This document shows, piece by piece, positions 16,873-26,800 of a DNA stretch of 64,000 bases (positions are counted from its first letter, which is position 1; each line of letters opens with the position of its first letter). Source of the DNA: CAYNWT01 sp964485095 (GTDB lineage: Bacteria > Planctomycetota > Planctomycetia > Planctomycetales > Planctomycetaceae); the NCBI GenBank assembly GCA_964485095.1, contig CAZAIB010000001.1:1-64000 (forward strand). The letters are read 5' to 3'. The position numbers and the translations under genes were made by a program. The notes beneath the pieces are model-generated. The model was not told the origin of the DNA. It ran no database searches and saw only the letters and a program-made list of their open reading frames with translations.

Positions 16873-18858
16873 ATGTCACGCAAAGCCACCCTGACTGCTT
16901 TAACCAAGGAGCAAGGTCCGACAGCGCCGAGAAAAGTCGGAAAACCAAAGAAGAAATCCAAGCGAGTCACGTTGCGGGGGGCGACGGATGCGGTCAAGAC
17001 TCAGTTCGCGGGGACGGTGGACTTGCCGACCTTTAGGCAGACGCCCAGCCAACTATCGAAAAAGGAGAGGTTGACGCTAGTGTCGCAAGCGCTTGTACTC
17101 ATGGAAATGAACTACGTCCATCTCCCTTTAAAGGAGGCCATGCATGCGGTTGACCCAATCCAACGTCTGAGGCTCGTCCGTGATCAGATCCAGAATACAC
17201 CGGCTGATCAGCTTCCAAGCGAACAGGACTTTCATCGGGAGATGAGCGATGTCTTCATTTCCGTTCGTGACCTTCACACGAACTATCTTCTGCCCGATCC
17301 ATACAGCCGAATGACGGCGTTCGTGCCATTCTTGATTGAGGACTTCTTTGTTGACGGGAAGCGGCACTACGTTGTCACGGAGGTGTTTGGGGGACTCGAT
17401 GAGGCGCCGTTTGAACGTGGTGTTGAAGTCCTGCGGTGGAATGGAATACCAATCGAACGCGCTGTGGAGATTAACGGCAACCGATTTGCGGGCAGTAACC
17501 TTGAAGCTCGTCGTGCCAGGGGCGTCGAGACGATGACGATTAGATCACTAATTCAGTCGTTACCGCCGGATGAGGATCGCGTCGTGCTGGACTACCGAAC
17601 GAAGGACGGGAAAACACACGAACTGCGCGTTGGTTGGATGGTCTTCTCACCTGACGATAGAAGCTCAGAGGATGCTAGAGTCTCCGATGAGGTCGCCGCG
17701 TCACAGGGAGTAGACCTCGAGTTGGCGATCTGTCGTCGCGTGCGAAAACTTCTGTTCGCCCCAAAGGTTGTTGCCGCAGAAGCAAAACTGGCGAGAGGCG
17801 GCGAATCAGCGACGCAGAACCTTGGCCTGCAAAGCAGTATGCCTGGCGTGCTGCAAGCTCGTCCTGTCGACACACCGTTTGGCAGGTTCGGGTACTTGCG
17901 AATTCGCACATTTGACGTTCCAAACGCGAATGAGTTTGTGGACGAAGTTATCCGACTCCTTCGGCAGCTGCCTCAGAACGGCCTTGTAATTGACGTGCGT
18001 GGCAATGGAGGGGGCCTAATCACAGCGGGCGAGCAACTGTTGCAACTTTTCTCACCAAATCGGATCGAACCAGAACCCGTTCAGTTCATAAACTCTGCCC
18101 TAAACATGCGACTGTGTGATCGCTTGCCATTCCTTTCTCAATGGACGCCGTCAATACGTGAGTCATTGCGCACCGGCGCAATTTATTCACGTGGATTTCC
18201 AATCACATCGTCCGAAGATGCTAACAACGTAGGTCAGCAGTACTACGGTCCGGTTGTGCTCATCACTGACGCCCTATGCTACAGCACAACCGACATTTTT
18301 GCCGCTGGATTCCAAGACCAAGTTGAGAACGGCTTGATCTTGGGTGTTGACGGAAACACCGGCGCAGGAGGCGCGAATGTCTGGACGCACGATCTGCTTC
18401 GCCGCTTCCTACCATCAGGTGTGGAGGATTCGCCATATCAACCACTGCCGAACGGATCTGGCCTGCGAGTGTCGATTCGGCGAACCATGCGAGTCGGTAA
18501 GAATGCGGGAACTCCCGTCGAGGATTTGGGAGTCGTTCCGGACATGCGCCACGATTTGACACGAGATGATGTGTTGAATGGAAACGTTGACTTGGTAAAT
18601 CGGGCTGGTGAGATCCTCAGCGAAATGCCTGTTCGAGTACTTGATGTCGATGTTGAAATGGACGACGAATCGCTAGTCGTTAATCTCGATACGCGAGGCT
18701 TCGATCGTCTTGACGTCTTCGCCGATAGTCGCCCTCTCGGCTCAATCGATGTCGAGGATGGCTCGACGGAGTTGCCCCTCACAATCAGCGCGGACTCCTT
18801 GGAATTCCGTGGCCTCATGGGTCAAGAACTTGTCGCCATCAGACGTGTCGATGTGTAG
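16873..18858 (+). CDS. S41-family (C-terminal processing type) peptidase
   Basis: This 661-aa protein has a basic, disordered N-terminus (1-45), a helical region, a PDZ-like segment (GVEVLRWNGIPIERAVEING, about 195-215) and an S41 core. The core shows LVIDVRGNGGGLI (373-385, with GNGGG at 378-382) and the nucleophile Ser472 in CYSTTDIFAAGFQD. The usual TFGKG lysine motif is replaced by NTGAGGAN, as in S41 members that do not use a Ser-Lys dyad. No signal peptide is visible, unlike most S41 enzymes, so it probably acts in the cytoplasm. ATG 16873 is 7 bases after GGAGG and is preferred to ATG 16870. It is the last gene of the caspase operon. Confidence 0.8.
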   Translation: MSRKATLTALTKEQGPTAPRKVGKPKKKSKRVTLRGATDAVKTQFAGTVDLPTFRQTPSQLSKKERLTLVSQALVLMEMNYVHLPLKEAMHAVDPIQRLRLVRDQIQNTPADQLPSEQDFHREMSDVFISVRDLHTNYLLPDPYSRMTAFVPFLIEDFFVDGKRHYVVTEVFGGLDEAPFERGVEVLRWNGIPIERAVEINGNRFAGSNLEARRARGVETMTIRSLIQSLPPDEDRVVLDYRTKDGKTHELRVGWMVFSPDDRSSEDARVSDEVAASQGVDLELAICRRVRKLLFAPKVVAAEAKLARGGESATQNLGLQSSMPGVLQARPVDTPFGRFGYLRIRTFDVPNANEFVDEVIRLLRQLPQNGLVIDVRGNGGGLITAGEQLLQLFSPNRIEPEPVQFINSALNMRLCDRLPFLSQWTPSIRESLRTGAIYSRGFPITSSEDANNVGQQYYGPVVLITDALCYSTTDIFAAGFQDQVENGLILGVDGNTGAGGANVWTHDLLRRFLPSGVEDSPYQPLPNGSGLRVSIRRTMRVGKNAGTPVEDLGVVPDMRHDLTRDDVLNGNVDLVNRAGEILSEMPVRVLDVDVEMDDESLVVNLDTRGFDRLDVFADSRPLGSIDVEDGSTELPLTISADSLEFRGLMGQELVAIRRVDV

Positions 18859-19045
18859 GGATGCGTGTAGGCCACAATCTCAAGCTATTCGCCTTTGCTG
18901 ACAGGCGTTCCACCGCTAAGCAACGTCCTCAAGGGATCAAGCGGTAATCGATTACCTGCCACCTACGTCGTCAATTGGGACGCGCTAATTGCATAGATGC
19001 TTGGCTGGGCGCTGCAGTGGGCACTCAATCTCGAAGAGCAAACCT

Positions 19046-19218
19046 GTCAGAAAAGTGTCAGACAATTGGTGCAAACGCTACGAAAAGATATAAACTATGA
19101 AACACACGGCGACTCTTCGCTTCGCACACATTGGTTGCAAAACCCCTCTTTACCAACAGTTCGGTGGTCCTTAGAAAGTTCTTCTTCAAAGTTGAGCGAT
19201 GACCTACGGAACCGGAGG
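19046..19218. repeat. degenerate element right end with tRNA-Arg remnant
   Basis: This 173-bp segment aligns end to end with 27988-28160 at roughly 70% by eye. Shared words include AAGTGTCAGA, CGAAAAGAT and AACCCCT. It ends in CCTACGGAACCGGAGG, the anticodon loop and 3' stem of the same tRNA-Arg seen at 28145. It abruptly changes at 19218/19219 into the HTH-tail repeat. The flanks (18859-19045 and 19305-19609) carry no gene I can support. Confidence 0.72.
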
Positions 19219-19304
19219 GACTCGAGCACATTCGGCGTTGGCTCGAAGGAAGGCGAAACAGACGGTTCGCTGGCCTTGTGGCGTCGCGCGTTGGAGGGCC
19301 CTCT
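19219..19304. repeat. copy 2 of repeat: HTH gene tail plus terminator
   Basis: This aligns with 5497-5580. The first codons read LEHIRR, compared with LKHIRR at the end of the HTH protein. The following GAAGGAAGGCGA and the degenerate terminator stem also match. No other part of the HTH gene is present, so an upstream deletion fused this tail directly to the tRNA remnant. Confidence 0.72.
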
Positions 19305-19609
19305 CTTCGTAGACGTGGCCAACGCTTGATAAGAGCGCCACAGACGTGTCTAGACGGACACATAGGGGTCTCGTGAAGCGGACCGGCATGCTCGCTCGCG
19401 CCGTTATGAGCTACCCAACGCCGAAGCTCCAGCGAGCGCCTTCTGCGTTGTCGGAATGTGAGGTCGTCCCACCCGAACGCCAGACGGCCGATTAGGCTTT
19501 CGGCATTTTCTGTATACTGTCAGAGAGGTATGCCAGCTGCGGTGGTTCGTTGCAGCGCGCATGCCCATCACCCAGCCGACGAAATTCAAACTTGGATTGC
19601 TTGCGTATC

Positions 19610-22114
19610 ATGGGATTCGGCGCCAAAGCGGAGTACACACTAGAACTGCTCCGCGAACCACAACGCTACAACCACATTACGCACCAATTCATGTGTACGG
19701 GTTTCGTCTTGGCGACGGGTCTGGACGAAAGTGCTCTTGAGTTCCTCCTGAATGACTGGCAATGGATAGACAGTGTGACATCAGATCGGGTTCGCTTCCT
19801 GTTTTTTGTTGACAACGAGACTGATTTGCATGACTACCCAAAGAGACCACGTTTCAGCGTTGATGCGTATCAGCGGTACCACCAACGGCTTTTGCAGCAG
19901 GCAAGCGGATTGGGTTTCGAGGTCAAGGTCGCTGCGGGGAAGGTTGTGGATTACGACCGCGGGGAACTCGTCAGACCCTGGCAACCAGACGAAAAAGTCC
20001 GTCGCCTGTCGCGCGAGCTGGGTGTCGCATCACTGTTACCGTGCATCGTTTGGTCCTTCGATCGTACTCCCAACACGATCTTCGCTCGTTCGATCGAAGG
20101 GCTTGATGGCTCGCAGATTGCTCAGTGCGTTTCGGAGTTCTGCAAAAAGTTCTATCAGCTTAACACACCTGTGTTGCATGAGATCGAGTCCGTAGAACAA
20201 GAACTCGAAGACCTGTGTGGTTCATTGGAAATCACTGTCGGTGACCTTTCTGTTGCTTCCGAGTTGAGTTCCGATTTGAACTCCATCAGTGTTGTTCTTC
20301 GTGACCTGCACAACATTGAATTCGCGCAAGATGGGCGAATGTCACAGATTAAGAACTTACACGACGCAGCGTCTCAACTAGCCAAAGTGGGCGCGGTCGC
20401 CGAGGACCCGCCTCTAGCTGAACTGACGGGGCGAATTCGTCGCTGGGCACGAACTTGTTTGAGTATGCAGTCATTTCTTGGGCGGCAGCGTTATCTTCGA
20501 TTCACCAAGGTGCGAATCCAATGGAGAAAGTCTCTAAATGTTGACGAAGTCTTGCCAGAGATCGCGGCACGCCCTAGTCCGCCTGATTTCCAGTGTGATC
20601 GGAAGGTTCTTAACGACCTCGTCGATCGCGTGTCGACCCTATTCCCAAACCACAAGGCCGCCATCAGCCTGCTGAAGTGGCAGGGCAAACTCGAATCAGC
20701 CGAGGATTCGAAGCGACCGCAGTACCTCGCCAGTCTAGCCCTCGGCGCGTTGTTCCTGGTGAGAGATGCGGTTCGAGTGGGCCATGGCAACTTCCTTGAT
20801 TTTCCAGAGGCAGAGAGAGTCGAGCGAGCTGTGGAACAGCACTTTGCTGCTACGACTCACGCGTGTTCTGTTTCAATTCAGTTATGGCTCTACTATCAAA
20901 TGGATGCTGTTCGAAAGAAGTTACTAGAGCAAATTCAAAGGGGGGTCGGATTTGCCGACAAGTCAGAAGTTGCAGTCGGTCACGCCGTGTCCCGAGCCCA
21001 GCAACTCGTGGATCGCATCTCTGCCTTGAGCCAGAGCTTTCGTTTGCCGGAAATGAAGGAATACGGTGAATTCTCTGTTGAAAGCATCCCGCGACAGTTT
21101 CCCAGAACCTCCGCCAACAAATGTCCCGAGAGCAACGTTGAAGTTGTTCGAAACCTGTGTGAGAACGCAGTTGGCTTGTTACCAATACAACTCGCAATGC
21201 AGGGCGTTCACCCCGTTCCTTCTGTGCTGGAGTATGTGCAAGAGGTTGAATCGCAGCTTCATGCGAACGCTGCTGGGCAGGCACTTCAGTGTGAATCACT
21301 ACTTGCGGGAATACGGAGACTGGTCAAGGAACAAACGACCGCGATAGCGGAGCAGCCTGGCCGCAGCGAAGCGATCCCAATTATTCAAAGGACACCTGTG
21401 AATACGATCAAGATCCTATTTCTGTCAGCCAACCCCCGGACGACCGATTCACTTGCGATCGATGAGGAGGTTCGAGCGATCCAACAGTGCATTCGCGCTT
21501 CACACTATCGAGATTCACTCGTCCTAATTCCCAAGCTGGCAGCACAACCTGAAGACGTGATGCAGGCGCTGTTGGAGCATAAGCCACAAGTAGTGCACTT
21601 CAGTGCTCATGGGAATGAAGTGCATGAGCTTTTGTTAACGGGCGATCGGGGCGAAGACAAGGCAGTCAACGTCGAAGCGTTGCAAATGCTATTTTCAACA
21701 CTAAAGGACAACGTCCGCGTGGTTGTCTTCAATGCCTGCTTCGCTCATGCACAGGCAGATGCCGTAGCAGAAGTGATCGACTGTGCAATCGGCATGAACG
21801 ATGAGATCAGCGATGAGGCAGCAATTGCGTTTTCCGGTTCGTTCTATCGGGCATTGGGCTTCGGGCGATCGGTTCAGGAAGCGTTTGATTTAGGGAAAGT
21901 CGCGATTATGTTGGATGGGGCTGCAGAGGAGCATGTCCCGAAATTGGTAAGCAGAGAAGGTGTCTGTGCCTCGGAAGTTTTGTTGATCGAATCTGTGACC
22001 GCGGAACAGTCGCCACCGCTTGCTAATCGGGGGATCGTCGTGGGCCGAGATGTAGTCGACAGTCTTTTTATCACCGGGGAAGGCAATCAAGTCTCGGAGA
22101 CTGACCAGCAGTAG
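19610..22114 (+). CDS. CHAT-domain (clan CD) protease with C-terminal signalling motif
   Basis: This 834-aa protein has a large mostly helical N-terminal region (1-590) that I do not recognise. A CHAT caspase-like domain follows (about 595-775: KILFLSANPRTTDSLAIDEE, catalytic His667 in VVHFSAHGNE, catalytic Cys710 in VVVFNACFAHAQA). The last 28 residues carry NRG-x-x-VGRD and TGEGNQV, nearly the same as the N-terminus of the STAND protein encoded at 23843-26983. I chose ATG 19610 (MGFGAKAEYT) over an upstream in-frame start whose 20 extra residues look non-coding. The hydrolase gene follows after 28 bp. CHAT proteases act as activating or death-inducing proteases downstream of receptors; here the shared motif probably recruits it. 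Confidence 0.85.
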   Translation: MGFGAKAEYTLELLREPQRYNHITHQFMCTGFVLATGLDESALEFLLNDWQWIDSVTSDRVRFLFFVDNETDLHDYPKRPRFSVDAYQRYHQRLLQQASGLGFEVKVAAGKVVDYDRGELVRPWQPDEKVRRLSRELGVASLLPCIVWSFDRTPNTIFARSIEGLDGSQIAQCVSEFCKKFYQLNTPVLHEIESVEQELEDLCGSLEITVGDLSVASELSSDLNSISVVLRDLHNIEFAQDGRMSQIKNLHDAASQLAKVGAVAEDPPLAELTGRIRRWARTCLSMQSFLGRQRYLRFTKVRIQWRKSLNVDEVLPEIAARPSPPDFQCDRKVLNDLVDRVSTLFPNHKAAISLLKWQGKLESAEDSKRPQYLASLALGALFLVRDAVRVGHGNFLDFPEAERVERAVEQHFAATTHACSVSIQLWLYYQMDAVRKKLLEQIQRGVGFADKSEVAVGHAVSRAQQLVDRISALSQSFRLPEMKEYGEFSVESIPRQFPRTSANKCPESNVEVVRNLCENAVGLLPIQLAMQGVHPVPSVLEYVQEVESQLHANAAGQALQCESLLAGIRRLVKEQTTAIAEQPGRSEAIPIIQRTPVNTIKILFLSANPRTTDSLAIDEEVRAIQQCIRASHYRDSLVLIPKLAAQPEDVMQALLEHKPQVVHFSAHGNEVHELLLTGDRGEDKAVNVEALQMLFSTLKDNVRVVVFNACFAHAQADAVAEVIDCAIGMNDEISDEAAIAFSGSFYRALGFGRSVQEAFDLGKVAIMLDGAAEEHVPKLVSREGVCASEVLLIESVTAEQSPPLANRGIVVGRDVVDSLFITGEGNQVSETDQQ

Positions 22115-22142
22115 CCACTTCATTCCAACTATAGGATCAGCA

Positions 22143-23411
22143 ATGGACTCAGAAGAGATCCTGACAAACTTGGAACTGGGCATTTACGACCATGGGCTGA
22201 TGTCCCAACGTCGCACGGTGCGTTCCACACGTAAGCCGGGGAGCGGCACAATCTCCCTGACCGAAGCTGATGGCATCTTGCATTGGGATCTTGGCGAAAG
22301 GGTTCGCGCCAAACGCAGTAGGTCCACCAAACTTCGGACCTATCGATTCGAAGACCTACAGCCGAACAGGATCAGCACGAGGTTGCGGGACCTAGACGAC
22401 CGACTGACGCCGGGACAGGGAATTCGCGAGATCACGAACGGTGCAGTTGGGGGCGCTGCTTCCCCTGTCTCGGATGGCAGGATTCTGCTCTTCGTTCACG
22501 GAACGTTTTCGAACTGCGAAGGCTTGCTCTCTAGCATTCGCACCACTGAGACTGGTCGACAGTACCTTGCGACGGCGGCGGAACACTACGATCAAGTACT
22601 AGCATTCAACCATCCGACTCTGTCGGTCAGCCCGTTTTTCAATGCGTTGCAACTATCCCGGGCATTCGCCGACAGTCATGCTGAAGTCGACATCGTCTGC
22701 CACAGTCGTGGCGGTCTCGTAGTGCGTTGGTGGCTGGAAACACTGCGCCCACGCGATTCAGCCAATTGCCAAGTTGTGTTTGTCGGATCGCCGTTGGGAG
22801 GGACTGGCTTAGCGTCGCCAGCCAACATTCGTGGGACGCTGGACCTCTTGGCAAATCTTAGTCGTCGACTGAAGACGCTGTCCTTGGCCGGCGGGATAGT
22901 CTTTCCAATAGCCGCCCCCATATTCCACGCAACGGCTCTGATGGCGAGCGTTGTCAGTTCGGTCTCGTCGGCCGGTGCGTCATTGCCAGCGATTGACGCA
23001 GGGCTGGCACTGATGCCCGGTCTTTCAGCTCAGTCACGTCAGGGGGCCAACGAAGAAATCCTGGCAATCAGACGTGGCTTTGCATGCGCGGAATCACTGA
23101 GGCAGCGCCTTGAAAAGCAAGTGAATAGGTACCACTTCGTGATTTCAAACTTTGAGTCTGAAGACCCCGGATGGGCATTCTGGAGGCACTTCCGCAAAGC
23201 TAAAATTGCCGATATCGTCACAAATTCCGTGTTTGACGGCCCAAACGATCTAGTGGTCGACACGGCATCAATGACGGATCTGGCCCACGACTTCGAAGGA
23301 TTGGATAAGGGGCGACAGGTGCTGGATTTTAAAACCACGGATGTGGTTCACCACTGCAATTACTTCCATCAGGAGCGAACCATCGGTTTTATTTCGAAGT
23401 CATTGGGTTGA
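22143..23411 (+). CDS. alpha/beta hydrolase (PGAP1/lipase-like), probable effector
   Basis: This 422-aa protein has the alpha/beta hydrolase fold. His119-Gly120 in LLFVHGTFSN forms the oxyanion region, the nucleophile elbow is CHSRGG with Ser188, and a late VHHCNYF probably supplies the catalytic His. A hydrophobic helical stretch (about 235-285, VFPIAAPIFHATALMASVVS) could touch a membrane. No signal peptide is present. It resembles the DUF7379/PGAP1-like lipases linked to CHAT and caspase genes in bacterial conflict systems. It is co-transcribed with the CHAT gene (AGGA 7 bases before ATG). A reasonable model is that it attacks membrane lipids after release or cleavage by the CHAT protease. 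Confidence 0.78.
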   Translation: MDSEEILTNLELGIYDHGLMSQRRTVRSTRKPGSGTISLTEADGILHWDLGERVRAKRSRSTKLRTYRFEDLQPNRISTRLRDLDDRLTPGQGIREITNGAVGGAASPVSDGRILLFVHGTFSNCEGLLSSIRTTETGRQYLATAAEHYDQVLAFNHPTLSVSPFFNALQLSRAFADSHAEVDIVCHSRGGLVVRWWLETLRPRDSANCQVVFVGSPLGGTGLASPANIRGTLDLLANLSRRLKTLSLAGGIVFPIAAPIFHATALMASVVSSVSSAGASLPAIDAGLALMPGLSAQSRQGANEEILAIRRGFACAESLRQRLEKQVNRYHFVISNFESEDPGWAFWRHFRKAKIADIVTNSVFDGPNDLVVDTASMTDLAHDFEGLDKGRQVLDFKTTDVVHHCNYFHQERTIGFISKSLG

Positions 23412-23503
23412 TCTGCTGGGACAACTTACAGATCAGACTTTGGGACGTAACTGAGTGTACCACTGTTGCAGTTCGCGATGGCGAGGCTTTAGGACCGCGT
23501 CTA

Positions 23504-23806
23504 TCAACTTCGTTTGGCTCGACTCTGAGTGGTATCACGCTGTGGCGAGCAGTGGTGTAACCGCGTTCTGTTGTATTCGACGGAGTCAACTAGCTGGTAG
23601 TCCAGATGGCGTTTCCCGAAGACAAGGAACTTCAACAGCGGTTCCGGTTTGATCGTAGCGATGAAATGCTCCAACAACCGCTCAGAATTTGGTGACTTCT
23701 TCGGCAGCTTCACGGCCTTGATGTTCGCATCCGCCAGCCGTGACTGAAACGCTTTTGGGAGCTTCGTGTCACGGTCGCGCAGCAGCTTGGAAGGCTTCTT
23801 GGCTCG
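23504..23806 (-). pseudogene. remnant of an rve/DDE-type transposase C-terminus
   Basis: On the minus strand, the segment KLLRDRDTKLPKAF, then VKLPKKSPNSERLLEHFIAT, then FGKRHLDYQLVDSVEYNRTR matches the end of integrase-core transposases of the IS481-like type. Typical members read LLRDRDGKF, then P-x-x-x-P-x-x-N-x-x-x-E-R, then FGxRHL and YNxxRPH. No N-terminal part or terminal repeats are visible. It is a decayed insertion between the hydrolase and STAND genes. The rest of 23412-23842 holds nothing else. Confidence 0.7.
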
Positions 23807-23842
23807 GCTCCCCGCAGGTGGTGACCTGCCACGCTTTTGGTT

Positions 23843-26800
23843 TCAGTCTTCCGAATTGGTGGAGGGCATAGTTCTGACAACGCGAAAACCTACCGCACTT
23901 TCCAGCGATGGAGACTGAACGCAGCCGGATCGCAAGAAGTGGGGATGATCGAAGTATCCCCCACCTCGCACAACGCGATTGGGGCCAGTCCCGAGAGCGA
24001 GAGTATCACACCACTCCGCAGCGTTTCCATGCATGTTGAACAGCCCACCGTCATTCGGGCGAAACTCAGTACCACGGCTAGTCATCGCTTTAGCGGTGCA
24101 TGCATATTTAGGCAGCAATAGCTCCGATTCTCCGAAAGAGTATCGCGTTCGAGTCCCCGCGCGGCACGCATATTCCCACTCGGCCTCCGTCGGAAGTCGA
24201 TACCCGGCACTTGATAGGTCACCACTCTTCATTCCTGGCCCAAACTTCCTTTCAGTATCGGTTCCATAGTATTGGTCTGAGGAACTCAGCTCCTCCTCGG
24301 TGAGCCAGTTGCAGTATGCCGCGGCCATGTGCCAATTGACTTTTGCAGGCAACTCATCTGGCCAGCCAAGCTGAGTTGCTTCATCGGCCCAACTGGGACT
24401 GTATCCGGACAGATATAACCCATCCTGCTCCTCACGGTGTTTCGGATCACTCGCCCGAATGAATGTCATGAACTCGCGACTTGTGACCTCCTTTGTCGCG
24501 ATAGCGTAAGTGGATCGGATGTCTGCGACACGCCGTTCTTTGTGATGCGCGCCACGTTCTGAGGCTAGTGCTCCGACTGTGACCACACCGCCTTGTGGCG
24601 GCGAAATGACAGCCATCGTCTGTCTACCAGGCGTCACAAACCATCCATAGCTTTCCCTGGCACCAAGTCGGGAGAGTTCCTCGGTCGTCTCCTCAAGCTG
24701 GGTCGCCAATGCGACGAGTCGAGCGTCTTCTTGCCGCACCAAAGTATTCAATGTCCACTCCGCAGCAGAGTGGACACCAGCATCTGGATCATCTCGAAAC
24801 AGTTTGAGCAGCCTATCGACGCAACTCAAAAGTACTGCATCCGAATACTCTCTTGCTGGGTATACTCCCAAGCTGACAACAACCGCGCGACGGGCAGAGA
24901 CTTCCTGCACGTGATCCAGCAATGCCGCAACCTGCGCGGCTGCTAGACCTATCTGCCGAAACCGGTCAATCGCATGACTGCGAGTGTCCGGGGTTGGACT
25001 ATGTGCCAACTTCTTTAGTACAAGTTCTGCCTCCCCTAGCTTAAGCAGCAGGGCGACGAGATTTGCTTTGTCATCAGTGATCTCGTCATACTCTGCCCAG
25101 TTGTCTTCGCTGTAGTGACTCCACTCGACGCCATACAGAATCGGCTTATCGATCGTCGCCTCGATGGTCGTAACTGCGTATTCGTGGAGCTCTTCGTCCA
25201 GCACTAGCTCCTCGAACTGGTCCAGTCGATCGCCAGCCTCGACGGATGGGGCAAACAGCACCGAATCGATAAGGGCATCAATTTGACCTCTCTCAGCCTT
25301 GGTACGTTCCTGCGCAGCCATTTCGATTGCCTTGAATGCCGAGAACGCCATTACGAGTGCAATTAGCGTTGCTCCGGAAGAAACAGCCAACAGCCTGCGA
25401 AGAGTCCTTTGCCGCCGTCGACTATTCTCCAATCGAGCGCGGTGTGCGAGAGTGGATGCATCGAAGAAGGCTTGCTGTAACAGGCTAAGGTCGTCGCTGG
25501 CGTTCACCTTGAATGCCCGCAGACTGTCTATGTTCGGCGATTGAGACCAGAGGCTCCCTGCTGGGCGACCTTGCTCGTCCCAAGTCTTCGCTGCTTGTTC
25601 AAACCTTCGGCTAAACCGGAGATCGTCTCTGCTTTCGTCCAGCCACCTAGACAGCAGACCCCACCGTTCGAACAAAGCCTCGTGTGTTATCTCGGCCGTC
25701 TCTCTACCAACTTCATCTGAGGACAAGGTGATCAATCGGGCATTCTGGCTTGAGAAGTGCCGAATGACATCGCTCACTTCGGCGGGCTGGTCTCCCACGC
25801 CAACCAAATCGTCGAGAGCTATCCGTCGTCGGGTATGGCGGGTTCCGTCGCCGAGTTGCACCAGGCCCAGAAAGACGCGCCGTGCGATGCGCTGACCCTT
25901 GGCGCAAAGTGCCTCGTAAACTTGCTCTGCCTGCCCCGCTAGGGCGCCACCCAAGCCACCTACCTCTCCATAGGTTTTCACAGGATCCTTGCCACGAGCT
26001 AAACCATCCCACACTCTGGTAAGGGCAAACTGCAGGAGCGGCAGAGCCCCCTCCCGTTCTTGGGCGTCGTTGACCAATAGGGACACAAACGCGCTATCTA
26101 GGACCTTTCCAGCCGATTGCGCTGGTTTTGCGATGGCAGAATAGAGTTCGGACCGACTCATGGCTGGGATGACAACAGCCTGCTGGCAAACCAAGTGATT
26201 GAGCTTCTCGTGTGCTTGAGTCTCTCCTAGAAAATCGCTCCGCAGCGTAAGGACGACACTCAAACGGCTCCCGTGATCAGCAGCTGCATGCAGCAAGCAT
26301 TCGACGAAAGTATCCTGTTCATTCCACTTACCTGCAGCCTTATGATCTCTCGTCTCTCTCAAAGTGAAGAGCTCTTCAAATTGGTCAACTAGAATAACAA
26401 GTGGTTGGCTATCCGAGATGTCGTCAGAAATTCTGCGGAGACCATCATGCTCACCTTGACTGTTCTTGATGGCGAGCTCTCCACAGAACTCGCGTACTTT
26501 TTTCGTAGGAGCGGCGTCTCCCGTGGCTATTCTCGCTAGGACACGCGCCAAAGCCTCGAGTGGACGAGGCCCGGGAGTAAGCACAGCAACGATTGGGCTC
26601 TCTTGCCCAAGCAGTGGCTTGCGTGCTAGTTCTGGAATAAGGCCAGCTCTAACGAGCGATGACTTTCCAGACCCGGATGATCCAAGAACTGATAGAAGTC
26701 TCGCTGGGCCACCAGGCTCCTCAGACCGCTGGTACAGCCGCTCGAGTTCTGTCCATAGTCTCGCGATTTGGTCATCTCGGCCAAAAAAACGATTCGCATC

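Noticed and set aside
23504..23806. Active insertion sequence
   Set aside because: Only the C-terminal part of a transposase remains and no terminal inverted repeats or target duplication could be found.
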